Assembly (NCBI RefSeq): GCF_028771845.1
Contig: NZ_CP118270.1
Span: 4,836,001-4,900,000 of the forward strand
Origin: Paenibacillus marchantiae
Lineage (GTDB): Bacteria; Bacillota; Bacilli; Paenibacillales; Paenibacillaceae
Direction: 5' to 3'
Length of the DNA stretch: 64,000 nucleotides
Shown: piece by piece, positions 1 to 7,623 of the stretch
Layout of the letters: every line of letters begins with the position of its first letter
Position numbering within the stretch: position 1 is the first letter of the stretch
Position numbers and translations under genes: made by a program
Notes under the pieces: model-generated
Database searches by the model: none
What the model saw: the letters and a program-made list of their open reading frames with translations, nothing else
Told to the model about the DNA's origin: nothing

Positions 1-195
1 TATCGTCCCTTCCGTCACAATAAGCCCCACTGCGTTCTCTGCTCTGCGGCGGTAATAGCCAGCAACATTCGAACCCGGGATACCGTCCGGAGAAAACTGA
101 CGCGTCATCGGCGCCATCACGATCCGATTGGATAACTTCAAGTGACCTAACTCTACGGGTTGGAACAATGCTTCTACGGATTGAGAATAATTCAT
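1..195 (-). CDS. Old Yellow Enzyme family NADH:flavin oxidoreductase (N-terminal part, runs off the window)
   Basis: The 65 visible codons begin at an ATG preceded by GGAGGT and read MNYSQSVEALFQPVELGH, then RIVMAPMTR at about residues 25-33, and later AGYYRRRAENAVGLIVTEGT. This is the typical start of the FMN-binding TIM barrel of Old Yellow Enzyme alkene/quinone reductases, which use NAD(P)H to reduce electrophilic enones, quinones or nitro compounds in the cytoplasm. The C-terminal part with the catalytic residues lies outside the window. A NemR-like TetR regulator lies just upstream on the same strand, as in nemR-nemA systems, suggesting induction by reactive electrophiles (inference). 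Confidence 0.85.
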   Translation of the reverse strand, partial: MNYSQSVEALFQPVELGHLKLSNRIVMAPMTRQFSPDGIPGSNVAGYYRRRAENAVGLIVTEGTI

Positions 196-363
196 AATAA
201 CCTCCACATATTTAGTTTTATATAGTTGACCTAGGAGATGTTAAACAGCAACCAGCCTGGTTAACAGCTAGACGTTACTTCCAAATGAATCAATACACGA
301 TTTTTATCGAAAAGCCCCACCTCCTTCAAGGTTTCGTGGTGTATTAATCCGCCTTAATTATTT

Positions 364-379
364 TTGACTTCGTAGTCAA
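364..379. promoter_or_regulatory. Candidate TetR operator (TTGAC-N6-GTCAA), upstream of the OYE gene
   Basis: Perfect inverted repeat TTGAC/GTCAA with a 6-bp spacer, between the tetR stop and the OYE start. The same half-sites and spacing occur at 989-1014 upstream of tetR. Two matching sites, one before each gene, fit one regulator controlling both. Confidence 0.6.
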
Positions 380-398
380 GAATTTCACAAAAAAAAGA

Positions 399-974
399 TC
401 AAGACATGATCATGCCAAATGAAGTACGCAGAACCATCTCGATCTGTTCACGGGATGAACCTGATTTCTCCATAACTCTCACACCCAGGATGGTGTTATT
501 TAGATAAGATGCAAGCTCTATACTCGTATACCGGTTGGAAATTAAATGTTGTTTCTGGCCACTACTTATGATCTTCTCTAATACCAGTTGAACCTCTTCT
601 ACCATGAGCTCAGCTTCGCGTGTGACCTGCTCGTCATCTGTTCCGAATTCGAGTGATGCATTCACAATTAGACACCCTTGGCAGCCAGTTTCATCGTCTA
701 AAAGGGAATATCGTAAGGCATCCAGTTTATCACCGGGAGACGAATCCAGGGCTTCAATCTCCTTCAGTTTCGCTATAACCTGTTCACGGTAAAGTGCCAG
801 CGCCTTCAGGAACAACGATCGCTTGTCTTTAAAAACACAGTACAAACTTTGCTTTTTGACTCCTGTGGTACGCGTAAGGTCCTCATAAGAAGTTGCTTTG
901 AAGCCTTGATTCCAGAACACTTCCATAGACTGGTGTAATACACGATCGACATCAAATTCTCTTGGTCTGCTCAT
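399..974 (-). CDS. TetR/AcrR-family regulator, NemR-like
   Basis: 191 aa, the usual TetR length. Residues about 7-54 form the helix-turn-helix DNA-binding domain (FWNQGFKATSYEDL, then GVKKQSLYCVFKDK). The ligand-binding half contains GCQGCLIVNASLEFG near residues 97-111, a cysteine-bearing motif typical of TetR repressors of the NemR kind. NemR senses electrophiles through cysteine modification and controls the Old Yellow Enzyme NemA; the OYE gene immediately downstream makes the same role likely here (inference). It is probably autoregulated through the palindrome at 989-1014, which lies 15 bp before its start codon. Confidence 0.85.
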   Translation of the reverse strand: MSRPREFDVDRVLHQSMEVFWNQGFKATSYEDLTRTTGVKKQSLYCVFKDKRSLFLKALALYREQVIAKLKEIEALDSSPGDKLDALRYSLLDDETGCQGCLIVNASLEFGTDDEQVTREAELMVEEVQLVLEKIISSGQKQHLISNRYTSIELASYLNNTILGVRVMEKSGSSREQIEMVLRTSFGMIMS

Positions 975-988
975 GGAATTAATATATC

Positions 989-1014
989 AGTTATTGACCA
1001 TGCAGTCAATAACT
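989..1014. promoter_or_regulatory. Candidate TetR operator upstream of its own gene
   Basis: Perfect 10-bp inverted repeat (AGTTATTGAC / GTCAATAACT) with a 6-bp centre, just upstream of the tetR ATG. Its core TTGAC-N6-GTCAA is identical to the site at 364-379. Likely autoregulatory operator. Confidence 0.65.
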
Positions 1015-1070
1015 AATCATCTTCCATCCTAATCTCTACGGAAATTTCCTGCAGGTCCCTTGAATGCAGT

Positions 1071-1634
1071 CTAACTCTTCCGGTAAGCAACCTTGTGAAA
1101 AGCATTGATATAACGGAATAGTGCTTCACCATCATCAGGCACATGCGTGCTTTTATCCAGCGGAAACATCATTGCCTGATACGGCTCTGGCACCATTCTA
1201 TATTGATGGACATAGGAGGTCAGGATGAACCCGTTGCGTTGCCAGAACTGAATGCGTTCCTGATGAGCCTCCGTTGTCCCGGACTCCGCCTCGATAATCA
1301 TACCTTTGATCTCGTGTTCCCTTAACGCCCAGGCTCTGAGCTGCTCTAGCATCCAGGTCCCTATGCCCAACCCGCGCAGCTTCTGATCAACCGCGAGGTA
1401 ATCGATGATCAGGATGCGGTCCGCAGCCTGCCCCTCCAGTCCAGTAACAGCCATCGCAACCACTTCTCCATGATGCACGCCCGTGTGTAAATAACCAATC
1501 CCCCGGTCAAGCATACTGCGCAGAATCGCTTTTGTCTTAGCACCGCTTTGAAAAGCCTCGTGATAGATTCGCTCCATCCGCGCCCACAATGCTTCATCCC
1601 ACTCCTCTATAGTAGTAAACTCTAATTCCAGCAT
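1071..1634 (-). CDS. GNAT-family N-acetyltransferase
   Basis: 187 aa with a GGAGG ribosome site 8 nt before the ATG. The acetyl-CoA-binding motif A is clear: LAVDQKLRGLGIGTWMLEQL around residues 79-98 (R/Q-x-x-G-x-G/A pattern), followed by the beta-5/alpha-4 part FWQRNGFIL. It transfers an acetyl group from acetyl-CoA to an amine; the substrate cannot be told from sequence. It is a single gene on the - strand between the tetracycline-type protection gene and the tetR gene, with no sign of operon coupling to either. Confidence 0.8.
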   Translation of the reverse strand: MLELEFTTIEEWDEALWARMERIYHEAFQSGAKTKAILRSMLDRGIGYLHTGVHHGEVVAMAVTGLEGQAADRILIIDYLAVDQKLRGLGIGTWMLEQLRAWALREHEIKGMIIEAESGTTEAHQERIQFWQRNGFILTSYVHQYRMVPEPYQAMMFPLDKSTHVPDDGEALFRYINAFHKVAYRKS

Positions 1635-1744
1635 CTCATTCGCCTCCAGATTTCTATCATAACAATTTCCGCCTCTGCTAATAACACTGTTAAACGTTTG
1701 TAGAAGGTACTCTACTGTCTAGTACTTTTATAAATGAATCAAAG

Positions 1745-1781
1745 AAAAAGCAGAGTACACCACTTGTACGCTGCTTTTTAC
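1745..1781 (-). terminator. Rho-independent terminator of the ribosomal protection gene
   Basis: Stem AGCAG-x-GTAC / GTAC-x-CTGCT followed on the - strand by TTTTTCTTTG, directly after the stop codon at 1795. Confidence 0.75.
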
Positions 1782-1794
1782 TCGCTTTTTCAGC

Positions 1795-3768
1795 TTACAC
1801 CGAATTCAAGACATGTAAGAGATACTCCTTCCGATTTAATGGATTATGATCGTATCTTGTACATGATGGCACTTCACCATCGAAGGACTGATAGCCATAA
1901 AATTCGGATAGCAATACACCTTCACCTTGGGTCCAACCCGGAAGTTGGTTCTTGAATGACTGAATATTCTTAATCGGGATCATGCCATATATCATAAATA
2001 CCTGGTCATTCTGAATCGGATCCTGATAGGTTGAAGAGGCTTGAGTTAGTTTAAATAAAATCCTACTTAGATAATTAGCAGGAACCTCTAATTCGAACCG
2101 ATGAATGGGTTCATAAATTTGAGTAGTTGCTTCAGCTAGTGCTCTCATTAGCACAAGAGGCGTTAATTTTCGAAAATCACTAGCTGTACTAACTGCACTT
2201 GCATAGGCGGTATCCGTAAGTGTCACGATTAGATCGCGAACTTCCCAACCATATAGTCCTTGCTTAAGCGTCTCATAGACGGTTTCTTCAATTGCCTTAT
2301 GAAACGATAAAGGTAGGGAGCCAAGCTCTACTTCTAGATGATATTCAATACCGGTTGAACGAGGATTCGGATCAATACGAAAGCCTATAGTACTATAAAA
2401 TGGGTTTCCCTTGTCTCCCATTCTCTCAACTGCCTCCCCTGTAAAGATAGGCTTTTCAATATAAATAGGCTGTGTCACAAGAAATTCGATATCGATTTGA
2501 GCGTCTTTTTTCAGTTGATCCCGAATCACTTCTTTTTGAATTTCACCATAAAGATGAATAGATAGCTCCCTTTGAAGAGAATTCTGCTTGATATGAATAA
2601 ATGGATCCTGTTCGGCTAATTTTTTCAATGCTCTGAATAAATGAATGGTCTCGTTTTCGTCAGAGGCTTTGATCGTTGTTACTAAACTAGGCGGCGAGAA
2701 CAGAGTTTCAGTCGTTGCATTGGAAGGAACACCGATATCATCGCCAACCTGGCAGTCTGTTAACCCCATAATTTTCACGATATCTCCACATGCAGCAATT
2801 GTTCCATCTGTTGTTTTTCCAGAAAAGAAGTGTTTCAACCCCGTGACCTTGTTGGTAAATTTGATAATTTCTCCTGTTTGATTCATCCGATAATAGGAAA
2901 GACTCTCACGTATCTTGATTTCACCAGAGAAAACTCGTACGTAAGCGATCTTTTCGTCGTTTTTTCCACGTTCAATTTTAAAAATTCTCCCTCTTGTAAA
3001 AGAAGTATTTTCATAATGAACGGAAGAATGGCAATTCTGTATGGCTGTAATCAAATGGGGAATGCCCTCACCAGTAATTGCCGAACCAAATAGCACCGGA
3101 TAAAGCTGTGCTTGTTTGAACTGTTCTAGAAACTCCAATTCAAAGTCAACGGGGGCTAAGTCTTTAGCGCTGTAAAGATATCGTTCGAGAAAGCGTTCAT
3201 TATTATCAGCTAAACGATTTGTTAGGCCCTCCATAAATTTCTGATTGTTTTCCGTGAACAATTCCATATGCGCGGCAGATGTACCGATATTATTAACAAA
3301 GCCCATTGCTAAAGCATGGGGTGTCAATTTATCATGGATCTCAGTTAGTAACGATTCGTACCTTGCACCCATACGATCTATTTTATTGATAAAAAAGATT
3401 GTAGGGATTTTCAATTTAGCAAGTGTCTTCATCAAAACTCGTGTCTGAGTTTGAATACCTTCGACAGATGAAATGACAAGGATGACTCCATCTAATACTC
3501 GTAAAGCCCTCTCAACTTCAGAGATGAACTCGGGGTGACCTGGTGTATCAATCAAATTCACTTTCACATTATTAACCGTAAAGGAAACGACAGCAGATTG
3601 AATGGTAATTCCTCGTTGTCGTTCCATTTCCATAGAATCTGTTTGCGTATTTCCTTTATCAACACTGCCGATTTCAGATATGATACCCGTTTCAAAAAGT
3701 AATCTTTCAGTTAAACTCGTCTTTCCTGCGTCTACATGCGCAAGAATCCCTATATTTATATTTTTCAA
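1795..3768 (-). CDS. TetM-type ribosomal protection protein (translational GTPase)
   Basis: 657 aa, close to the 640-655 aa of Tet(M)/Tet(O)/TetB(P). EF-G-like GTPase motifs are intact: AHVDAGKT (residues 10-17), RGIT (52-55), DTPGH with the catalytic His (74-78), NKID (128-131). The later EF-G-like domains are present, and the C-terminus ends NRKEYLLHVLNSV as in this family. Such proteins bind the ribosome and expel tetracycline using GTP. Whether this chromosomal copy confers tetracycline resistance is inference. The start is a TTG, the only in-frame start giving the family N-terminus MKNINIG; an upstream ORF with a better ribosome site overlaps it. It has its own promoter and terminator, so it is monocistronic. 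Confidence 0.88.
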   Translation of the reverse strand: MKNINIGILAHVDAGKTSLTERLLFETGIISEIGSVDKGNTQTDSMEMERQRGITIQSAVVSFTVNNVKVNLIDTPGHPEFISEVERALRVLDGVILVISSVEGIQTQTRVLMKTLAKLKIPTIFFINKIDRMGARYESLLTEIHDKLTPHALAMGFVNNIGTSAAHMELFTENNQKFMEGLTNRLADNNERFLERYLYSAKDLAPVDFELEFLEQFKQAQLYPVLFGSAITGEGIPHLITAIQNCHSSVHYENTSFTRGRIFKIERGKNDEKIAYVRVFSGEIKIRESLSYYRMNQTGEIIKFTNKVTGLKHFFSGKTTDGTIAACGDIVKIMGLTDCQVGDDIGVPSNATTETLFSPPSLVTTIKASDENETIHLFRALKKLAEQDPFIHIKQNSLQRELSIHLYGEIQKEVIRDQLKKDAQIDIEFLVTQPIYIEKPIFTGEAVERMGDKGNPFYSTIGFRIDPNPRSTGIEYHLEVELGSLPLSFHKAIEETVYETLKQGLYGWEVRDLIVTLTDTAYASAVSTASDFRKLTPLVLMRALAEATTQIYEPIHRFELEVPANYLSRILFKLTQASSTYQDPIQNDQVFMIYGMIPIKNIQSFKNQLPGWTQGEGVLLSEFYGYQSFDGEVPSCTRYDHNPLNRKEYLLHVLNSV

Positions 3769-3832
3769 ACGTTATCATCCTTTTTATTTTCATATTATTC
3801 TCCTTTTGTATAGTCATAGTATTTTTTCGCAT
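3707..3832 (-). CDS. Possible upstream/leader ORF overlapping the start of the TetM-type gene
   Basis: A 41-codon frame (ATG at 3832) overlaps the first 62 nt of the GTPase gene in another frame. An internal ATG at 3793 is preceded by AAAAGGAG at good distance and would give a 28-aa peptide starting MKIKRMITFEKYKYRD. Its ribosome site is better than the one before the TTG start of the GTPase (3768). A 7-bp hairpin (ATAGTAT / ATACTAT, about 3816-3838) covers the first ATG. tet genes are often controlled by leader-peptide attenuation; the same here is an inference. Confidence 0.35.
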   Translation of the reverse strand: MRKNTMTIQKENNMKIKRMITFEKYKYRDSCACRRRKDEFN

Positions 3833-3863
3833 ACTATTCACGCTCCTTATATGTAATACTCTT

Positions 3864-3891
3864 ATTATACTTTTTATGAATTTTATTACAA
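3864..3891 (-). promoter_or_regulatory. Sigma-A-type promoter of the TetM-type gene
   Basis: On the - strand TTGTAA, a 16-nt spacer, then TATAAT, about 95 nt upstream of the TTG start. This leaves room for the leader ORF and hairpin in the 5' UTR. Confidence 0.6.
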
Positions 3892-3930
3892 ACCTTCAAC
3901 ATCAGATTCGTTATCCATCTAGATAAACTC

Positions 3931-3968
3931 AAAATGAAAAAGACCGTAAAGAAACTAATTCTTCACGG
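3931..3968 (-). terminator. Terminator of the nucleotidyltransferase gene
   Basis: Stem CCGTGAAGAA / TTCTTTACGG (one G-U pair) followed by TCTTTTTC on the - strand, just after the stop at 3985. Confidence 0.8.
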
Positions 3969-3984
3969 CCCTTTATAAGGTAGG

Positions 3985-5067
3985 TCAATGATTTAAATAA
4001 TAGTTATATAGTTGCTCGAAGGTTGTAAAGCGTTTGACTTCTCTGCCCACCTTATCATACTCGTCTAGATATTCATCCATCACTTCAAGGAACTTCTCTT
4101 TCATTACTGGTAAATCACTTGCATCAAAGTACTGCATAAGATCAAATTTCTTGATCCCCTTCTCCACAGCCATTTCATCAAGATACCCTTGTGCTCCAAA
4201 GGCCGAAAGAAAGACGTAGGAAACATCATTCGTTGTAACACTGTTCAAGATTTTATTGTAGTAGTTGCACCACAATTCTTCGTATGTTCCCCTCAGATTA
4301 TCAAAGTTAGGAGCAGGTTTAACAATGAAGTTATCGCACATCGTACTATGTAACCTTGTAACGCTATTCAACATATAAAATGATGCTATTCGGATATCTT
4401 CAATGGTATGAGCTTCGATGACTGACATGTATAAGGATTCGAGATCATCAGGAACATAGCGAAACGAGCATATCTCTTCCAAATATCGCTTGATTCCTCG
4501 TTTGATACACGTGTTATTTATACTGACCAAGGCATTGACTAGATTGTAAAGAACGTCGGCAGATGCATGTCGCACTGAACCGATATCTTCACTCAGCATC
4601 GTATCGCTGTATGCTTGCTTAGCCAGATCAATCCATTTTTTTGCTCGATTAAGACACGCTTCTCCTATCGGGCTTGCAAGTGCATCAAGAGCTTTTTGCC
4701 TGAAGTCATTCAATTTCTCCAAATCCTCAGGCTTTGCATAGTAGAGTATTTTGAGCTCGGTTAGGCTTGATACGTTGGGACTCTCTAGTGTGGATTGCTC
4801 TTGTATTCTTGAATCCCATGGCGTGCAATAGATGTCATATCCAACGTCATCCAAGATGAAGCAATCGGATATTTCCCATCCCCTTTCTGTATTGTTGATA
4901 ATAATCAAATCAAGATCGCTCTTCTCGTGAAAGTCCCCGGTGCTAAATGAACCCGTAAGCCCAATAATGGCGATATCGTCTAGAAAATCTTTTTTTGCGC
5001 GTTCGATAACCATGTTAATTAGCAGTTCATTTTTGTCCAGCAGCTTCTTCTTCATGATTTCGTTCAT
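3985..5067 (-). CDS. Nucleotidyltransferase-domain protein (aminoglycoside-nucleotidyltransferase-like fold)
   Basis: 360 aa. Residues 36-56 carry the pol-beta nucleotidyltransferase signature LTGSFSTGDFHEKSDLDLI: the GS pair (39-40) and the metal-binding aspartates D51 and D53 (GS-x10-DxD). The rest is helical, as in ANT-type enzymes that adenylylate aminoglycosides or lincosamides, but I cannot assign a substrate and no resistance family is recognised with certainty. The gene stands alone with its own terminator and lies 5' of the TetM-type gene on the same strand, so read-through is unlikely. Could instead be a housekeeping nucleotidyltransferase of unknown target. Confidence 0.75.
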   Translation of the reverse strand: MNEIMKKKLLDKNELLINMVIERAKKDFLDDIAIIGLTGSFSTGDFHEKSDLDLIIINNTERGWEISDCFILDDVGYDIYCTPWDSRIQEQSTLESPNVSSLTELKILYYAKPEDLEKLNDFRQKALDALASPIGEACLNRAKKWIDLAKQAYSDTMLSEDIGSVRHASADVLYNLVNALVSINNTCIKRGIKRYLEEICSFRYVPDDLESLYMSVIEAHTIEDIRIASFYMLNSVTRLHSTMCDNFIVKPAPNFDNLRGTYEELWCNYYNKILNSVTTNDVSYVFLSAFGAQGYLDEMAVEKGIKKFDLMQYFDASDLPVMKEKFLEVMDEYLDEYDKVGREVKRFTTFEQLYNYYLNH

Positions 5068-5182
5068 TCGTTACACCCCTTCGTATAAGCAGGCCGTTCT
5101 TCATCCCAACAACCTTAACTTGAGTCTATCGATGTAGAGGTGCGGTTTCTATGTATAAGTTGATTTAATCCAACTTTGCACA

Positions 5183-5221
5183 AAACCCGCTAAACCGTCG
5201 ATACGACCATTTAGCGGGTTT
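5183..5221 (-). terminator. Terminator of the CD3324-family gene
   Basis: Perfect 12-bp stem AAACCCGCTAAA / TTTAGCGGGTTT, 15-nt loop, ending in a T-rich arm, immediately after the stop codon at 5224. Confidence 0.85.
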
Positions 5222-5223
5222 CA

Positions 5224-5490
5224 TTAGTTCTTACTATAAACAATTTTCTTTATGCTTTCGTAGGACAAGAAATACTGAGCCGCCAACTCCTCTATGCTGA
5301 CTCCATTGCGAAACAAGGATTTGATCTCAGCGTTTCGAGCAGAGACCCTACTTTTGCTTTGTGTTTTCTCGCCCCATTTTAGGTGTGCCTCTTTGGGTTT
5401 GGGGATATAAATCAATTCGCCTTGAACGTATTCTTGAATGATACGTAGCAGTTCTTCGGGAAAAACAAACTCGGCATTTGAATATTTCAT
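5224..5490 (-). CDS. CD3324-family (Mor-like) small DNA-binding protein
   Basis: 88 aa from the ATG at 5490 (AAGGAG 8 nt upstream); a longer GTG start at 5499 would sit on the ribosome site and is less likely. The N-terminus MKYSNAEFVFPEELLRIIQ, the YIPKP motif and the C-terminal helix-turn-helix (ELAAQYFLSYESIKKIVY) match the CD3324 family of small putative regulators related to the Mor activator C-terminus. The target is unknown. Upstream lies a 38-codon ORF with mutually exclusive hairpins, suggesting leader-controlled expression. A decayed copy of the same family's C-terminus is at 10400-10460. Confidence 0.8.
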   Translation of the reverse strand: MKYSNAEFVFPEELLRIIQEYVQGELIYIPKPKEAHLKWGEKTQSKSRVSARNAEIKSLFRNGVSIEELAAQYFLSYESIKKIVYSKN

Positions 5491-5523
5491 GAGCCTCACT
5501 CCTTATTTAATAAATCAATAAGG

Positions 5524-5627
5524 TGCAAAGCCAGTTAGTAGAATATTACGATTTGTCGTTGGCAATGTGATTGTCCCTAAGCTCTATGCAAAGCATTGCC
5601 ATATCCTTTACTGGCTTTGCATAGAGC
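5524..5627 (-). promoter_or_regulatory. Structured leader with alternative hairpins before the CD3324-family gene
   Basis: Three blocks on the - strand transcript: A (5610-5627), B (5581-5594) and C (5524-5535). A pairs perfectly with B over 14 bp (GCTCTATGCAAAGC / GCTTTGCATAGAGC) or with C over 12 bp (TGCAAAGCCAGT / ACTGGCTTTGCA). The pairings are mutually exclusive, as in attenuators, and A and B lie inside a 38-codon ORF. Confidence 0.5.
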
Positions 5628-5662
5628 CATGCATATAAGAACCCTACCCCGATTGTTTTCAA
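5546..5662 (-). CDS. Small ORF (38 aa) in the leader of the CD3324-family gene
   Basis: TTG start with a strong GGAGGTGAGG ribosome site; peptide begins MKTIGVGFLYAWLYAKPVKD and ends IANDKS. It ends 55 nt before the CD3324-family start. I do not recognise the peptide. Its coding region contains hairpin blocks A and B, and its stop codon lies between B and C, so its translation would decide which hairpin can form. It may be a leader peptide or a small co-expressed protein. Confidence 0.5.
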   Translation of the reverse strand: MKTIGVGFLYAWLYAKPVKDMAMLCIELRDNHIANDKS

Positions 5663-5794
5663 TAGCCTCACCTCCATAGAAAATAGTTAGATTAACCAAG
5701 AAATCGCTAATGCGAATATTAAGTATCTCCGTCTCTATCCAATTCCCCAGGTACCGATAAGTTTTGATTTAAACTTTTGAATCTTATAAACAAC

Positions 5795-6460
5795 TTATTG
5801 GTTGTCGAATAAGACCTCTGCGGTTAGTTGGATGTGTGCTCTAAAGATCTGTGTAGCACGTTCACCATCGCGGCTAAGAACTGCATCTGCTAATGCCTTA
5901 TGTTCAGCGAGCCCATCGCGGACTTGCTGTTGCGGGGGGGAACAATGTCGATAAAATTCGCTCAAATCCCAAAGGTTACTGCAGATATCCAAGAGAACTG
6001 GATTCGGACATGCGGCAATAAGCTCGTAATGAAATTGACGATGAATCTCGGACCATTCTTCGCGGACAACAAGCTTTTCATTCACTTCCTTGTACTCAGC
6101 CGTTTGCGATAGCTTGTGATGCACGGCAATTACATTGGATTCCCATGTGAGATCACCATGGGCGATGGATAGGCGTAAAGCTTCGGATTCATTGATTAAC
6201 CTCGCTTGTATGATGTTGTTCAGTTCTTCTTCCGACGCCGTCTTTACTGAAAATCCGTGGTTAGGATTTTGCTGTACCAGACCCTGAGTCGCCAATCGCG
6301 TCAACGCTTCGCGAACAACAGCAACTGAGACTTCGAAACCTTTAGCTAATTCCGCAACTTTTAATGGAGAACCCGGTTCATATTGTCCAGTCAAAATATC
6401 GGATTGTAGTTTCTTCCTGACATTCTCGCTTAAGGTGGACGAACCGTTCCTTTTGGCCAT
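5795..6460 (-). CDS. GntR-family regulator with FCD ligand-binding domain
   Basis: 221 aa from the ATG at 6460, which has AAGGAAGG upstream; an ATG at 6484 would place that site inside the gene. Residues about 10-70 form the winged helix (LQSDILTGQYEPGSPLKVAE, then VSVAVVREALTRLATQGLV), followed by an all-helical FCD domain with the metal-ligand pattern of the family (HRQFHYELI; RAHIQL near the end). FCD regulators usually sense small carboxylates. It is divergent from the PEBP-like gene at 6640, with a palindrome at 6493-6512 between them, so it probably represses itself and possibly that neighbour. Confidence 0.85.
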   Translation of the reverse strand: MAKRNGSSTLSENVRKKLQSDILTGQYEPGSPLKVAELAKGFEVSVAVVREALTRLATQGLVQQNPNHGFSVKTASEEELNNIIQARLINESEALRLSIAHGDLTWESNVIAVHHKLSQTAEYKEVNEKLVVREEWSEIHRQFHYELIAACPNPVLLDICSNLWDLSEFYRHCSPPQQQVRDGLAEHKALADAVLSRDGERATQIFRAHIQLTAEVLFDNQ

Positions 6461-6492
6461 GAAGCAGCACCTTCCTTCATACACATTATAAT

Positions 6493-6512
6493 TCTACGTA
6501 ATTGTATGTAGA
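6493..6512. promoter_or_regulatory. Candidate FCD/GntR operator
   Basis: Imperfect palindrome with TCTAC / GTAGA arms and a 10-bp AT-rich centre, 32 bp upstream of the GntR start in the divergent intergenic region. Confidence 0.4.
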
Positions 6513-6579
6513 TAGTTTACACCGTTATCAATAAAAAACAAACATTAAATTCGATAGTGAATTATAAAAACGATTATTA

Positions 6580-6608
6580 TTTACAGAATCGATTATTTAA
6601 TGTATTAT
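6580..6608 (+). promoter_or_regulatory. Sigma-A-type promoter of the PEBP-like gene
   Basis: TTTACA, 17-nt spacer, TATTAT, about 32 nt before the ATG at 6640, with AAAGGAGG as ribosome site. Confidence 0.7.
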
Positions 6609-6639
6609 CGAAAATGAAAATAAAAGGAGGTAATTTACA

Positions 6640-7173
6640 ATGAACAACAATCCATTTTCCAAATTGCCAGAAGTAGCAATCTTTCAATTGGAGAGTAATG
6701 ACATTATGGAGGGACATCCTCTACCGACCCAGCATTATTCGGAGATGTCAACACTTGAGGGAAGTAAAGATCTCTCGCCCCATTTGAAGTGGTCGGGTGC
6801 ACCCGACGGGACAAAGAGTTTTGTCGTAACTGCATATGATCCGGACGCCCCAACTGGATCGGGGTTGTGGCACTGGGCCGTTATCAACATCCCTGCCAGC
6901 GTAACCGAGCTACCTACAGGCGCAGGTGACGAGTATTCCAGCGGTTTGCCGCAAGGCTCCTTGCAACTACCGAATGATTTGAGACTTGAACGCTTTATCG
7001 GTGCAGCGCCTCCAGCGGGACACGGTCCGCATCGATATTATTTTGTCGTTCATGCGCTGGACGTCGAAAATATTAGTGTCGCCCCTAATTCCACGCCAGC
7101 TCTCCTTGGATTCACCATGCTGAGTCATACGCTGGGGAGAGCAGTTCTCATGGCAACAGGGGAAATCAAGTAA
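6640..7173 (+). CDS. YbhB/YbcL-family (PEBP fold, Raf-kinase-inhibitor-like) protein
   Basis: 177 aa with ribosome site AAAGGAGG. The PEBP anion-pocket motifs are visible: YDPDAPTGSGLWHW (about residues 66-79) and GHGPHRYYF (about 127-135). Bacterial members bind small anionic or phospholipid-like ligands; the physiological role is not established. There is no signal peptide, so it is cytoplasmic. It is expressed from its own promoter, divergent from the FCD/GntR regulator, which may control it. Confidence 0.88.
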   Translation: MNNNPFSKLPEVAIFQLESNDIMEGHPLPTQHYSEMSTLEGSKDLSPHLKWSGAPDGTKSFVVTAYDPDAPTGSGLWHWAVINIPASVTELPTGAGDEYSSGLPQGSLQLPNDLRLERFIGAAPPAGHGPHRYYFVVHALDVENISVAPNSTPALLGFTMLSHTLGRAVLMATGEIK

Positions 7174-7310
7174 ACCAAGATGTTGAAGCATAGGAAAGAA
7201 TGATATGAAAAATTCCGAGTATCTTATGCGTGTTTACGATTTTTTTTGCACACAACAGGGTTTGAAAAATAAGTACTCCATGCAATGCGGAGTCAAGTAC
7301 GGAGGAAGTG

Positions 7311-7469
7311 GTGAAGCTGAACGATCACCCACATCATCATGTATGCCCCAATTGCCAGCAGCCAATTATAATTTTGAAGCATACCGTCATTTGCGGCTGT
7401 GGGAGCAAGATTAAAAACAAAGTGAAATTTAAAATATATCCAGAAAAACTGAAAAGTCCTCATCATTGA
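7311..7469 (+). CDS. Small zinc-ribbon-like protein (52 aa)
   Basis: GTG start with GGAGG 5 nt upstream. The peptide VKLNDHPHHHVCPNCQQPII continues to a second pair CGCGSK, giving a CPxC...CxC arrangement that can bind one zinc, then a basic tail. No family assigned. A 69-aa frame at 7205-7414 overlaps it but has a poorer ribosome site and no motif. The stop codon lies inside the stem of the terminator at 7449-7480. Confidence 0.5.
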   Translation: MKLNDHPHHHVCPNCQQPIIILKHTVICGCGSKIKNKVKFKIYPEKLKSPHH

Positions 7470-7480
7470 GGACTTTTCAG
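7449..7480. terminator. Perfect 14-bp hairpin at the end of the zinc-ribbon ORF
   Basis: CTGAAAAGTCCTCA / TGAGGACTTTTCAG with a TCAT loop. A-tract on one side and T-tract within the other arm, so it can work in either direction. Confidence 0.65.
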
Positions 7481-7623
7481 TAAATTAGCGTTGACCATCT
7501 CTGCCAGCGAAGTATTTAAAACATTACATTGTCGGTTTATTCAGATGAAACTTTTATCATCAAATGAATACAGGTTCGTTATTTCATCAATATAGTTTTA
7601 TCCTATAGAAATGAGGCATTCCA

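Noticed and set aside
7205..7414. 69-codon frame after the PEBP-like gene
   Set aside because: Poor ribosome site, no motif, and it overlaps the better supported zinc-ribbon frame.
7564..7608. 14-codon ORF before the MFS gene as a tet(L)-like leader peptide
   Set aside because: No ribosome site and no alternative hairpins were found, so the parallel with tet(L) is not supported.
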